Positions 25,920 to 34,257 are shown, counted from the first letter of the stretch. The stretch is DNA of 64,000 bases from RDYZ01 sp964518905 (GCA_964518905.1 CAZFJL010000018.1:1-64000); one strand, 5' to 3'. Made by a program: numbers and translations. Notes: a model not told the origin generated them from the letters alone.

Positions 25920-26519
25920 TTATTCTGAATCACCCGGTTGGGGTTCCGGTTCTGGATTGAGTGCAACGTCTTCGTAAATCTCGGCCACAGCGCAGGCAAA
26001 ATCGAGGCTATGAAAGGGGACGGTTTCGCCTGCGCTGTAGGCTTCAAAGTTCCAGGCACGATCGCTGGTGCGGCGAAAGATTTCGATGTCCTCGCGGGTT
26101 TGGTTGATGAGGACGTATTCCTGGAGGCTGTCGAGTTCGCGGTAGTGGTGGAATTTTTGGCCGCGATCGAAGGCTTCGGTGCTGTCGGAGAGGATTTCGA
26201 TGATCAGTTTGGGGTGTTGTTTGTAGTAGCGGGTGTCGCGATCGCGCGGGTCGCAGGTGACGAGTAGGTCGGGGTAGTAGAAGCGGTTGGCGGTGTCGAT
26301 GCGGACTTTCATGTCGGAGCTATAGGTGCGACAGCCTTGTTTGCGAGCGATCGGTAGGAGAAGTGCGGTGAGGTTCGCGGCGATCGTGACGTGTTCGTCG
26401 CTGGCTCCGGCCATGGCGAAGACTTCGCCGTCGTGATATTCGTGTTTGATGGGTGAGTTGGCTTCGCCGCTGAGGTAGTCGTCGGGGGTGAGATAGGCGC
26501 GATCGGGTTGGGCAATCAT
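25920..26519 (-). CDS. Uma2 family (DUF820) nuclease-like protein
   Basis: The 199-residue protein belongs to the Uma2/DUF820 family of the PD-(D/E)xK superfamily: YLSGEANSPIKHEYHDGEVFAMAG, the YYPDLLVTCD segment with the predicted metal-binding Asp, and KLIIEILSDSTEAFDRG with the Glu. Uma2 proteins are often present in dozens of copies in cyanobacteria, and their substrate is not established. A second Uma2 gene (32115-32678) in this island is clearly related (shared EYHDGEVFAMAG and TEAFDRG). The C-terminus is acidic and proline-rich. Confidence 0.88.
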   Translation of the reverse strand: MIAQPDRAYLTPDDYLSGEANSPIKHEYHDGEVFAMAGASDEHVTIAANLTALLLPIARKQGCRTYSSDMKVRIDTANRFYYPDLLVTCDPRDRDTRYYKQHPKLIIEILSDSTEAFDRGQKFHHYRELDSLQEYVLINQTREDIEIFRRTSDRAWNFEAYSAGETVPFHSLDFACAVAEIYEDVALNPEPEPQPGDSE

Positions 26520-26563
26520 GATCGGGGCTTGTGTAAGTTGAGCGGGGGTGAATTTCGCGTCAA

Positions 26564-26809
26564 TTAGGCATCGACCATCACGGGTTGGGGAAGCTGAAGC
26601 TCGGCGACGATCGGCAAGGTGAAGGGGTGATCGAGGCGTTTGGAGAAGAAGAGGATCTCGATCGCTTCGATCGCGTCGGTGTCGGGGTTGAGGCGCACGA
26701 GGATTTCATCGTCGAGTTCTTCCATTTCCTGTTCGCCGTAGGGGGGGCATTTGTGGATAAACAGGATGTCGCCTTCGCGATCGTATTTGATGGTCAGTCC
26801 ATTAATCAT
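26564..26809 (-). CDS. DUF2283 family protein, probable antitoxin
   Basis: The product has about 81 residues from MINGLTIKYD. The opening LTIKYDREGDILFI and the acidic centre (EELDDEILVRLNPDTDAIEAIEI) match DUF2283, small proteins that are commonly encoded next to toxin-like genes. The ATG at 26809 overlaps the stop of the upstream gene as ATGA, which indicates translational coupling. I treat the longer frame up to 26866 as an artefact. The antitoxin role is inferred from gene order. Confidence 0.72.
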   Translation of the reverse strand: MINGLTIKYDREGDILFIHKCPPYGEQEMEELDDEILVRLNPDTDAIEAIEILFFSKRLDHPFTLPIVAELQLPQPVMVDA

Positions 26810-27132
26810 GTTCTGTACTGTTTGTGTTTCGGGAGTTTTCGCATGGTGTAGGCCGTGATAATCCAATGTTGATCAAGGTCGCTTTGGCTAACGACGATAA
26901 CAATCATGTAACGGCCTGTCCTGATCGTATCGAACCATTTGACGAACTGTTGAGCTTCGGGGTCGCTTTTACTGGGGAAGATTCGATCGGGGTTCGCGAG
27001 GGTCGCGGTGATTTCGGTGCGGAGGTCAGGCCAGGTGCGTGGATGTTGCTCGATGATGTGTTGAGCGCGGGGTATGGAGAGGGTGATGTTGGCGTTGAGG
27101 TGGGGACAGTGGAAGGTGGCGGCTGTGGTCAT
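26806..27132 (-). CDS. Putative toxin-like small protein upstream of DUF2283
   Basis: The 108-residue protein has TFHCPHLNANITLSIPRAQHIIEQHP, a helix with PDRIFPSKSDPEAQQFVKWF, and a strand-rich end GRYMIVIVVSQ...WIITAYTMRK. The combination of an early His-containing helix, a beta-rich core and a C-terminal Thr-Ala-Tyr resembles the RelE/barnase-like (PBECR or BrnT-like) toxin folds. This is a tentative match without a search. It overlaps the DUF2283 gene by four bases. No known catalytic set can be assigned with confidence. Confidence 0.5.
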   Translation of the reverse strand: MTTAATFHCPHLNANITLSIPRAQHIIEQHPRTWPDLRTEITATLANPDRIFPSKSDPEAQQFVKWFDTIRTGRYMIVIVVSQSDLDQHWIITAYTMRKLPKHKQYRT

Positions 27133-27164
27133 CGTTGGGGGCTTGTCTTGCCGAGATTCTGTGA

Positions 27165-27262
27165 GTTACGGGGCGGCAGGTTGCAGAGGTTGCGTTGGTC
27201 GTTGGTGGCGCCGCCGTTGGGGTTGTTGAGCCAGGGGGTGAGCCGATCGCAGGCGCGATCGA
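27165..27262 (-). pseudogene. Orphan copy of the WD40 gene's 3' tail
   Basis: These 98 bp are a diverged duplicate of 27886-27983, the last coding bases of the large STAND-WD40 gene. Read on the minus strand both give LTPWLNNPNGGATN followed by CNLPPRN. The copy has no WD40 sequence upstream of it, so it is the remains of a second gene or of a local duplication. Together with the intact tail it brackets the DUF4160-DUF2442 pair. Confidence 0.75.
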
Positions 27263-27292
27263 GTAGCGTGAACAAGATGAAAGTCTGCATCG

Positions 27293-27541
27293 ATGAAAAT
27301 GCCAACAATTTTGCGCCAGGATGGGTTTGCGGTTCGTCTTTATTTTAACGACCACGATCCGCCACACGTTCACGTTTTCAAGGCGGGAGGACAGGCCAAG
27401 ATTGCTTTGGGCGATGGAGAGGGGTTGCCTTGGCCGATGGAAGTTCTGGCGATGGATAATAGAACAGCGAAGCAGGCGCTGAAGCTCGTGTTCGAGCATC
27501 AGGCGTATTTGTTGGATAAATGGAGGGAGTTTTATGACTGA
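27293..27541 (+). CDS. DUF4160 family protein
   Basis: The 82-residue protein begins MPTILRQDGFAVRLYFND and continues HDPPHVHVF, the conserved His-containing signature of DUF4160. It ends in a helical segment LVFEHQAYLLDKWREF. DUF4160 is often found directly upstream of DUF2442, as here, with the reading frames overlapping by eight bases. The pair has been regarded as toxin-antitoxin-like because of its gene order. I know of no proven activity. Confidence 0.85.
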   Translation: MKMPTILRQDGFAVRLYFNDHDPPHVHVFKAGGQAKIALGDGEGLPWPMEVLAMDNRTAKQALKLVFEHQAYLLDKWREFYD

Positions 27542-27884
27542 GCGAAACATGGACGATCGCGATTTCGAGATGCAGCTAGAGCGGGCGCGACGGGCGGCGG
27601 AGTTGAATGCGCTGACGGAGCCGCGTGCGGTATCGGCGGAGTATGACGCGGTGGGGCGGCGGATTGTGGTGGAGTTACGCAGCGGGGCGGTGTTTTCGTT
27701 TCCGGTGCGGATCGCGCAGGGGATTGCGGGGGGAAGTGCGGCGGAGTTGGCGGAGGTGGAGGTGACGCCTGCGGGGGATGGGCTGCACTGGGAGGGGTTG
27801 GATGCGGATTTGAGTGTGGCGGGGTTGTTGGCGGGGCGGTTTGGGTCGGAGGTTTGGATGGCGGGGTTGTGGGCTAGTTTGTAG
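27534..27884 (+). CDS. DUF2442 family protein
   Basis: The 116-residue protein contains a DUF2442-type region (VSAEYDAVGRRIVVELRSG, FSFPVRIAQGI, AAELAEVEVTPAGDGLHW, LDADLSVAGLLAG). An N-terminal helical extension of about 30 residues precedes it. The start overlaps the DUF4160 gene, and a GGAGGGAG ribosome binding site lies within that gene's end. The 3' end overlaps the end of the oppositely oriented WD40 gene by 11 bases. Confidence 0.82.
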   Translation: MTERNMDDRDFEMQLERARRAAELNALTEPRAVSAEYDAVGRRIVVELRSGAVFSFPVRIAQGIAGGSAAELAEVEVTPAGDGLHWEGLDADLSVAGLLAGRFGSEVWMAGLWASL

Positions 27885-30800
27885 GGTTACGGGGTGGCAG
27901 GTTGCAGACGGCGCGTTGTTCGTTGGTTGCGCCGCCGTTGGGGTTGTTGAGCCAGGGGGTGAGGCGGCGGCAGGCGCGATCGATCAGCTCATCGAGGGTT
28001 TCGACTTTCCAGAGCTTGACGGTGTTGTCAGCGGAGGCAGAAACGATTTGCTTGCCGTCCGGGCTGAAATTTGCGCTATTCACAGTGCCGGAATGACCGT
28101 TGAGGGATTGGAGTTCCTCGCCTGTTTGGGCGTCCCATAGCTTGACAGTATTGTCATCGGAGGCGGAAACGACTCGCTTTCCGTCCGGGCTAAAATATGC
28201 CCCCCGAACCCAGCCAGAATGACCGTTAAGCGAAAGGAGTTCCTCTCCGGTGGTCGCATTCCAGAGCTTAACAGTGCCATCAGAGGATGCGGAAACGACT
28301 TGCTCTCCGTCCGGGCTAAAATTCGCGCTATTCACAGTGCCGGAATGACCGTTGAGGGTGCGAAGTTCCCCCCCGGTACTTGCGTTCCAGAGCTTGACGG
28401 TATTGTCATTGGAGGCAGAAATGACTCGCTCTCCGTTCGGGCTAAAATTCGCGCTATTAACCCTGTCGGAATGACTGTTGAGGGAAAGGAGTTCCTGACC
28501 AGTTGTCGCATCCCAGAGCTTGACGGTGCTATCAGAGGAAGCGGAAACGACTCGCTCTCCGTCCGGGCTAAAAGATGCCCCCCGAACCCAGCCAGAATGA
28601 CCTTTGAGAGTAAAGAGTTCTTGACCAATTGTTGCATCCCAGAGCTTGACGGTGCTATCAGAGGAAGCAGAAACGACTCGCTCTCCATCCAGGCTAAAAT
28701 TCGCGCTATTAACCCTGTTGGAATGACTGTTGAGGGAAAGGAGTTCCTGACCAGTTGTCGTATCCCAGAGCTTGACGGTGCTGTCATCGGAGGCAGAAAC
28801 GACTCGCTCTCCGTCCGGGCTAAAATTCGTGCTACTAACCCTGTCGGAATGGCCGTTGAGGGTGCGGACTTCCTCTCCGGTACTTGCGTCCCAGAGCTTG
28901 ATGGTATTGTCCCCCGAGGCGGAAACGATTTGCTTTCCATCCGGGCTAAAATTCGCGCTATTGGCCCAACCGGAATGACCGTTGAGGGAAAGGAGTTCCG
29001 CTCCAGTCTCAGCATCCCAGAGCTTGACGGTGTTGTCAGAGGATGCGGAAACGACCCGCTCTCCGTNNNNNNNNNNNNNNNNNNNNNNNNNNNNNNNNNN
29101 NNNNNNNNNNNNNNNNNNNNNNNNNNNNNNNNNNNNNNNNNNNNNNNNNNNNNNNNNNNNNNNNNNACCGTTGAGGGAAAGGAGTTCCACTCCAGTCTCG
29201 GCATCCCAGAGCTTGACGGTGTTGTCAGAGGATGCGGAAACGACCCGCTCTCCGTCCGGGCTAAAATTCGCGCTATTCACAGCATCGGAATGACCGTTGA
29301 GGGAAAGGAGTTCCACTCCAGTCTCGGCATCCCAGAGCTTGACGGTGGTGTCAAAGGATGCGGAAACAACTCGCTTTCCGTCCAGGCTAAAATTCGCGCT
29401 ATGAACGAAGCCAGAATGACCGTTGAGAGTGTTGCGGATTTGACATAGGCGAAGGGCTTCTGTGAGGCAATAGATCGGTTGCACGGTGGAATATTGGGCA
29501 AGCGGGGCAGGGCCTACCCATCGGCTGAGGGTTTTCGCCGCCTGGGTTGCCATCACCAGCGCCTCAAGCTGCCGGTGGACAGAGAGCTGCTTCAGCGCCA
29601 GACGACAGTCTGTTTCGAGCTGCGTTGCTTCCCGCACCGCCGCGTACTCTGCCTCCGCTGCTGCAATTTGCTCTTCCAGCGTCTCCAACTTCGCCTCCGC
29701 CTGCTCTCGCTTCTCCCGCTCCACCTCCAACTCCCGATACATTTCCCACACATCTCGCCCCCGCGTCTGCCGAATCAACATCGCCAGATAATCATGCACC
29801 AACTGATAGCGATCGACCGGCGACGCCGGAAGCAACACCAACAACCCCGACAACACAAAAATCTCCAACACCAAATCCAACACCCCCTCCCTCGGCTCCG
29901 TATACAGACCTTCCAAATCCGTGCGTAACTCCTCCTTCGTCCGCAAAGGCCGCGTCCCCCGCTCATCCGTCAACAAATACAACACCAAATTCGCCAACCG
30001 CTCATTCTCCCCCCCACACGCCAACACCACCTCATCCAAATACCCCCGCACCAAAACCTCCTTCGGCGACTCATCCGCCGTCGCCAACGCCTCATAATCC
30101 GCCAACGTCGAAATCCCCCGACCCTGAAGCTGCGTCCCCGCAATTTGCAGCTCGATCGGCCGGATCTCACCCACATCATCCGCCAGATCCTCCACAAACC
30201 GCGCCAACAAATCCCCATCCAACCGCAACGCCGTATTCGCCACCAACGTCCGAATCACCGCCTCCGTCTGATCATCCGATAGATTGCCGATCGGATACAA
30301 CACATTTTTACTCAACACATCCTGCCCCACCCCGCGCATCTCCTTCATGCGGTTGCACACCAGCAGAAAATGCAAATAGTCATCGCGCAACGATAACACC
30401 ACCTTCACCGCACCCAACAGCTCCGGATCATCCAACAGACTGCCAATAAAGCGGAAAAACTCGCGATGCTCCCGCAAGCTGGGATTCGCAAAGAAAAACT
30501 CCTCAAACTGATCCAACACAAACACCGTCACACCGTTACGCTCCTTCGTCGTTCGCAACATCGCCCGCACCGCCGCCAACGGATCACCCAACTCCCGCGC
30601 CCCCGCAATCCCCAACGCCGCCGCCAGCTCACGCGGCCAATCGCGATAAACCCGCACCACCGCCACCACCACATCCCGATAACTAACCGACTGATTGTGC
30701 AGCGCTGGAACCAGCCCCGCATTCACCAGCGAGCTTTTGCCCACACCCGACGGCCCGTTCAGCACGATCAGCTTGCAATCATTTCGCCCAATCCGCTCCA

Positions 30801-32100
30801 GCAAATTCCGCACATCATCGCCCCGCCCTGCCTGTTCGATTTCCGGCGGCAGCGTTTCGGCATCGTCGTCACTACGATCGGTCTCGATCGGCTGAAGCCG
30901 CCCTGCCCCGATGAACGCCCGTAACCCATAGCGCCGCTCGATCGCATTGCGCTCCTGCCGCACCTTGTACGCCGCCAGGTAATCACGACGATCGTCGAAA
31001 CACAAACCCTGCAACGTTTCGAGACCGCTGAGGTAGAGCTTCGGAAAACTCGATGGACTGAGACCGCGCAAACGCTCCAACACCGCGATCGCCCCGTCGA
31101 TGTCGCCGTCCGTGTGTCGGCGATCGGTCTCCAACCGCGCATCGAGCAGCCGCCATGCCGAACAGTTACGGCACTGTTCCAGCAATTCCGATCGACCCGC
31201 CCTGATAAACGTCGTTTCGCAGGCCGCAAACCGCTCACGGGCGATCGCGAGCTGCGCCAGGTCGTCCTCAGCCCGATCGAGCGCCACCAACGCCAGGTAA
31301 AACTCTGCCCAACCTGCAAACACCGCCGCCTCAGAATGATCGTTCCCCTCTCCCCGCCAAACCACGAGGCTCGCCTCAAGCTGCGTTTCGGCGGTATCGC
31401 GTTTGCCACCTCGGTAGCTCTCACGCCCGAAGATGATTTCCATTTGGGCGCGGAGGACGGGATCGAGGGTGAGGTCGCGGCGATCGAGTTCGTCGTAGGC
31501 CGTGCGGGCTTCGGTGCGATCGCGTGATTTCAGCAAATCCGCCCGTCCAAGCAGTTGCGAGTCCGTCGCCGTGGCAAGCCGATCGAAAAATAGTCGTACT
31601 TTTCCCGCGATCGTTTCGATCAACGCTGCATCGGCGATCAAAAACTGCTTCGTCGTCGCCCAGCTAAACAGATCGCTTGCGCCGAACATGAAGTGTTGCA
31701 GCGCCTCATCATCGAGCCAAACCAACAGCGGAAACGGAAACTCCCGCAGGTTTTCCCGCACCTGGTTCGCATTCGCCAGCAACGCCGCGATATTGTCCGC
31801 CGCTTCGAGTCCGATCACCTGCACGCCATGCGTCGCCTGCCCGTGCCGATCGACCAAAAATTGCTGCACCAAGCTATACAGCGTCGTTCCCGTCGGCGGT
31901 AACGACAACACCGGCACATCAAGACCATGCTCGGCGCGGCAATGATCCGTAACGCGCTGCGTCCACTGCGATCGAGCGCTGGTGTAGTCGCAGCGGATCA
32001 GAATCAGCTTGAACTGACCCTGTGACCGGGCGATCGCCATCCCAAGCTGCCGCAGGGTTTTGGTATTTTTGGCGGAGATGTCGGGGGTAGAACGAGGCAT
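27874..32100 (-). CDS. STAND-type NTPase with C-terminal WD40 repeat array (contains assembly gap)
   Basis: The product has about 1408 residues from MPRSTPD. Residues 1 to about 420 form an N-terminal domain with a helical, TPR-like part. An nSTAND-like NTPase follows, with a Walker A GPSGVGKSS (about 448-456) and a Walker B FVLDQFEEFF (about 530). A short coiled coil (about 787-830) precedes a C-terminal array of eleven visible 42-residue WD40 repeats (HSG...NSANFSPDG...VVSAS...VKLWD). Such proteins use the beta-propeller to sense a ligand and the NTPase to switch or oligomerise. A 100-N gap (29067-29166) lies in repeat 3, so the repeat number is a minimum. I use the ATG at 32100, which lies 15 bases before the Uma2 stop. 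A longer frame would overlap that gene. Confidence 0.85.
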   Translation of the reverse strand: MPRSTPDISAKNTKTLRQLGMAIARSQGQFKLILIRCDYTSARSQWTQRVTDHCRAEHGLDVPVLSLPPTGTTLYSLVQQFLVDRHGQATHGVQVIGLEAADNIAALLANANQVRENLREFPFPLLVWLDDEALQHFMFGASDLFSWATTKQFLIADAALIETIAGKVRLFFDRLATATDSQLLGRADLLKSRDRTEARTAYDELDRRDLTLDPVLRAQMEIIFGRESYRGGKRDTAETQLEASLVVWRGEGNDHSEAAVFAGWAEFYLALVALDRAEDDLAQLAIARERFAACETTFIRAGRSELLEQCRNCSAWRLLDARLETDRRHTDGDIDGAIAVLERLRGLSPSSFPKLYLSGLETLQGLCFDDRRDYLAAYKVRQERNAIERRYGLRAFIGAGRLQPIETDRSDDDAETLPPEIEQAGRGDDVRNLLERIGRNDCKLIVLNGPSGVGKSSLVNAGLVPALHNQSVSYRDVVVAVVRVYRDWPRELAAALGIAGARELGDPLAAVRAMLRTTKERNGVTVFVLDQFEEFFFANPSLREHREFFRFIGSLLDDPELLGAVKVVLSLRDDYLHFLLVCNRMKEMRGVGQDVLSKNVLYPIGNLSDDQTEAVIRTLVANTALRLDGDLLARFVEDLADDVGEIRPIELQIAGTQLQGRGISTLADYEALATADESPKEVLVRGYLDEVVLACGGENERLANLVLYLLTDERGTRPLRTKEELRTDLEGLYTEPREGVLDLVLEIFVLSGLLVLLPASPVDRYQLVHDYLAMLIRQTRGRDVWEMYRELEVEREKREQAEAKLETLEEQIAAAEAEYAAVREATQLETDCRLALKQLSVHRQLEALVMATQAAKTLSRWVGPAPLAQYSTVQPIYCLTEALRLCQIRNTLNGHSGFVHSANFSLDGKRVVSASFDTTVKLWDAETGVELLSLNGHSDAVNSANFSPDGERVVSASSDNTVKLWDAETGVELLSLNGXXXXXXXXXXXXXXXXXXXXXXXXXXXXXXXXXXGERVVSASSDNTVKLWDAETGAELLSLNGHSGWANSANFSPDGKQIVSASGDNTIKLWDASTGEEVRTLNGHSDRVSSTNFSPDGERVVSASDDSTVKLWDTTTGQELLSLNSHSNRVNSANFSLDGERVVSASSDSTVKLWDATIGQELFTLKGHSGWVRGASFSPDGERVVSASSDSTVKLWDATTGQELLSLNSHSDRVNSANFSPNGERVISASNDNTVKLWNASTGGELRTLNGHSGTVNSANFSPDGEQVVSASSDGTVKLWNATTGEELLSLNGHSGWVRGAYFSPDGKRVVSASDDNTVKLWDAQTGEELQSLNGHSGTVNSANFSPDGKQIVSASADNTVKLWKVETLDELIDRACRRLTPWLNNPNGGATNEQRAVCNLPPRNPTN
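29067..29166. other. Assembly gap of 100 N inside the WD40 array
   Basis: Exactly 100 unknown bases interrupt the repeats. From the 126-bp repeat phase on both sides, the missing length should be 37 bp plus a whole number of 126-bp units. The 100 is therefore a placeholder and not a measured length. Confidence 0.9.
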
Positions 32101-32114
32101 AGCGCCGGGGAGGG

Positions 32115-32678
32115 TTAAAAGGTGATGTCTGTGTAGATTTCCGCGATCGGACAATCGAGATCCAGGCTGGCAAACCGGACGGTTTCACCCGCGCCATAGG
32201 TTTCAAAGCTCCAGGTACGATCGCCCATGCGCCGATAAATTTCGACTTCCGTGTGATCTTGATTGACTAAGACGTATTCCTGAAGGCTTTCGAGTTCGCG
32301 ATAGTGGTGAAATTTAGCGCCGCGATCGAAGGCTTCGGTGCTGTTCGAGAGGATTTCGATAATCAGTTTGGGATGCTTTTTGTAGTAGCGGGTTTCGCGA
32401 TCGCGCAGGTCGCAGGTCACGAGCAAATCGGGATAATAAAAGCGGTTGGCGCTTTCGATCCGCACTTTCATATCAGCAAAAAAGGTTTTGCAGGATGAGC
32501 CGCGTAGGTGAGCGCGAAGCACGGTATACAGGTTCCCAGAAATCAGATTATGTTCTTCGCTAACTCCAGCCATCGCGAAGACTTCACCATCATGATATTC
32601 GTGCTTGATCTCGGCCTGCGCTTCGGCAGCAAGGTAGTCATCAGGTGAGAGGTCTAGGCGATCGGGTTGAGCAATCAT
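32115..32678 (-). CDS. Uma2 family (DUF820) nuclease-like protein
   Basis: The 187-residue protein has YLAAEAQAEIKHEYHDGEVF, FYYPDLLVTCD and KLIIEILSNSTEAFDRG, the Uma2 core with acidic PD-(D/E)xK-like positions. It is a close relative of the Uma2 at 25920-26519. It sits between the STAND-WD40 gene and the P-loop ATPase gene on the same strand, 15 bases upstream of the former, so it may be co-transcribed with it. Whether it is a functional part of that module or an insertion is unknown. Confidence 0.88.
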   Translation of the reverse strand: MIAQPDRLDLSPDDYLAAEAQAEIKHEYHDGEVFAMAGVSEEHNLISGNLYTVLRAHLRGSSCKTFFADMKVRIESANRFYYPDLLVTCDLRDRETRYYKKHPKLIIEILSNSTEAFDRGAKFHHYRELESLQEYVLVNQDHTEVEIYRRMGDRTWSFETYGAGETVRFASLDLDCPIAEIYTDITF

Positions 32679-32714
32679 GGGTTATTACCTGTGAGGCCAA
32701 TTGTGGGCAAGACC

Positions 32715-32750
32715 AGACCTCATCTGAGGCTTCCAAAATCTCTGAGGTCT
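32715..32750. repeat. AGACCTCA/TGAGGTCT palindromic repeat (family B)
   Basis: 8-bp perfect arms around a 20-bp centre with a second partial palindrome. A related copy lies at 51113-51145. It lies between the Uma2 start and the ATPase stop. Confidence 0.65.
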
Positions 32751-32776
32751 AAAAACCAGTGCGCCCCTACCGTATT

Positions 32777-34150
32777 TTATTCCTCCAATTCCTCGGCATC
32801 GGCTAAAACCGGATTGATATCAAACCACGACTTTTTGCGCTCCTTGTACTCAAACACCATCCGCGTGTGAATCAGCTTCTGGAACCCTTCGTCATCGCTC
32901 ACCTTTTTCGTCTTCTTCACCTCGCGCAACAGTCCCCACTCCGCCGACGAAATTTGTAGCCGCAGGATATTCCCATGATCGGCGATCACATCCTCCAGCG
33001 TATCCATCGTCAACGGTAGATCCATCTCCTCCTCAACCCACTGCGACAGCAACCGCAACAGATCGCGCACATGGCCGCCGCTATAGCGACACAGCCGATC
33101 CAAACAGTCCTCATCCTCAAAAATTTGTTCCAGATTCGCCAAGCGTTCCTCTGGCGATAACGTGGGAAACGCTCGCGCCAGCACCATTTGCTTGAGCAGA
33201 GCGATCCCCTCGTCGCAGTCCGAACCATCCGGAAAGCCGATCGACACCATCGGCAACACGTAGGGCTGTTTGAACACTTGCAGCAAATTACCGACAGCGC
33301 TGGAATACATCAGCGACAGCGGCATGGTGTAAATCGTGTGGCAATTGAGCTGTTTAAGATAGCTGCCCTGATCGACAAATAGATATTCCTGCTGGCCTTT
33401 ACCGAAGGCTTTGACGGCGCGATCGATCCGATCGAGGTTATCGACGATCGTCACCAAACCGCGATAGCCCTGTTGTTTGAGCTGGGCGATCGCCGGTTCG
33501 AGCAATTCAGTATTGATCAGATTCAGCAACTCGATTTTCTGGGGGCCAAGATACTGATTCAACTTCTCGCGTAACCCCGAGTCACCCTTCGCTTTCACCG
33601 TCAGCGAACCGATCCCCATCCCCAACGTCACAGCCCTCGTCTCAGTATTAAAACCAACGCTCGCCCCCTCCCGTGCCTTTCTGTCCGCATATCCAAGCTC
33701 TCCACTCAGCTCAATCTCAGTACTGAGAATATCGGCGGTTTTCTTCAGCAGGCTACGCAGTCCCGGCGCAGGGGTTTCGAGCGCATCGAGGGTGTCGAGT
33801 TCCTCGCTAATCCGCTTGGCGATCACGAGCAGTACGTCGATGATGTCCACATCGGCGACTTCGAGATCGTCGGTCGAGGCGAAGTAGACAACGAAAAAGC
33901 CTTCGTCTTCGAGCTGCTGCTTCAGGCTTTGGAGTTCGGTAGATTTACCGCAGCCGATATGCCCAGAAAACAGCGAACAGGTCGGGTCTTCGGGGGACAG
34001 TTTGGCGATTCTATTGCAGAGTTTTTTGACGATTTCGCCGCCGCGCACGCTGGCAAAGTCGATGTAGTAGTGCCGATCGTTCGGATCGGAGACAACTAAG
34101 GTGCGACTCGGATCGATTGTTTTAGCAAAAACACTGAGATCGATGGACAT
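32777..34150 (-). CDS. P-loop ATPase of unknown role, partner of the STAND gene
   Basis: The 457-residue protein has a Walker A GHIGCGKST (63-71) and a Walker B LVTIVDNLDRI (about 232-242). In between is a helical region with variable segments, and after it an arginine-containing HVRDLLRLLSQWVEEE segment followed by a helical C-terminal region with basic lysines (KKTKK). The order resembles AAA/Orc-like ATPases. I recall similar cyanobacterial proteins next to STAND/TPR genes but no assigned function. It lies 99 bp upstream of the Uma2 gene on the same strand. Confidence 0.7.
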   Translation of the reverse strand: MSIDLSVFAKTIDPSRTLVVSDPNDRHYYIDFASVRGGEIVKKLCNRIAKLSPEDPTCSLFSGHIGCGKSTELQSLKQQLEDEGFFVVYFASTDDLEVADVDIIDVLLVIAKRISEELDTLDALETPAPGLRSLLKKTADILSTEIELSGELGYADRKAREGASVGFNTETRAVTLGMGIGSLTVKAKGDSGLREKLNQYLGPQKIELLNLINTELLEPAIAQLKQQGYRGLVTIVDNLDRIDRAVKAFGKGQQEYLFVDQGSYLKQLNCHTIYTMPLSLMYSSAVGNLLQVFKQPYVLPMVSIGFPDGSDCDEGIALLKQMVLARAFPTLSPEERLANLEQIFEDEDCLDRLCRYSGGHVRDLLRLLSQWVEEEMDLPLTMDTLEDVIADHGNILRLQISSAEWGLLREVKKTKKVSDDEGFQKLIHTRMVFEYKERKKSWFDINPVLADAEELEE

Positions 34151-34230
34151 AGTAGATGGTGTGCAGGAAAAAAAAGCTATCCCCGATCAAGTGAAAATCA
34201 CGAGAATGACCTGCATTATCGCGTTTTTTG

Positions 34231-34257
34231 TCGTACCTGTAAGTGCGTATGGTACGA
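34231..34257. promoter_or_regulatory. TCGTACC/GGTACGA inverted repeat upstream of the ATPase gene
   Basis: Perfect 7-bp arms with a 13-bp spacer lie 81-107 bp before the ATPase start. It could be an operator, but nothing else supports this. Confidence 0.3.

Noticed and set aside
28219..29448. Long plus-strand reading frame through the WD40 repeats
   Set aside because: It is the complementary frame of the repeats, with a periodic, biased composition from the 126-bp unit, and no independent support.
29547..30449. 300-residue Pro/Thr-rich plus-strand frame opposite the STAND gene
   Set aside because: Complement of a GC-rich coding region with compositional bias only. The minus strand has clear NTPase motifs.
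27874..32154. Longer start of the STAND-WD40 gene at 32154
   Set aside because: It would overlap the end of the Uma2 gene by 40 bases, whereas the ATG at 32100 gives a clean junction.
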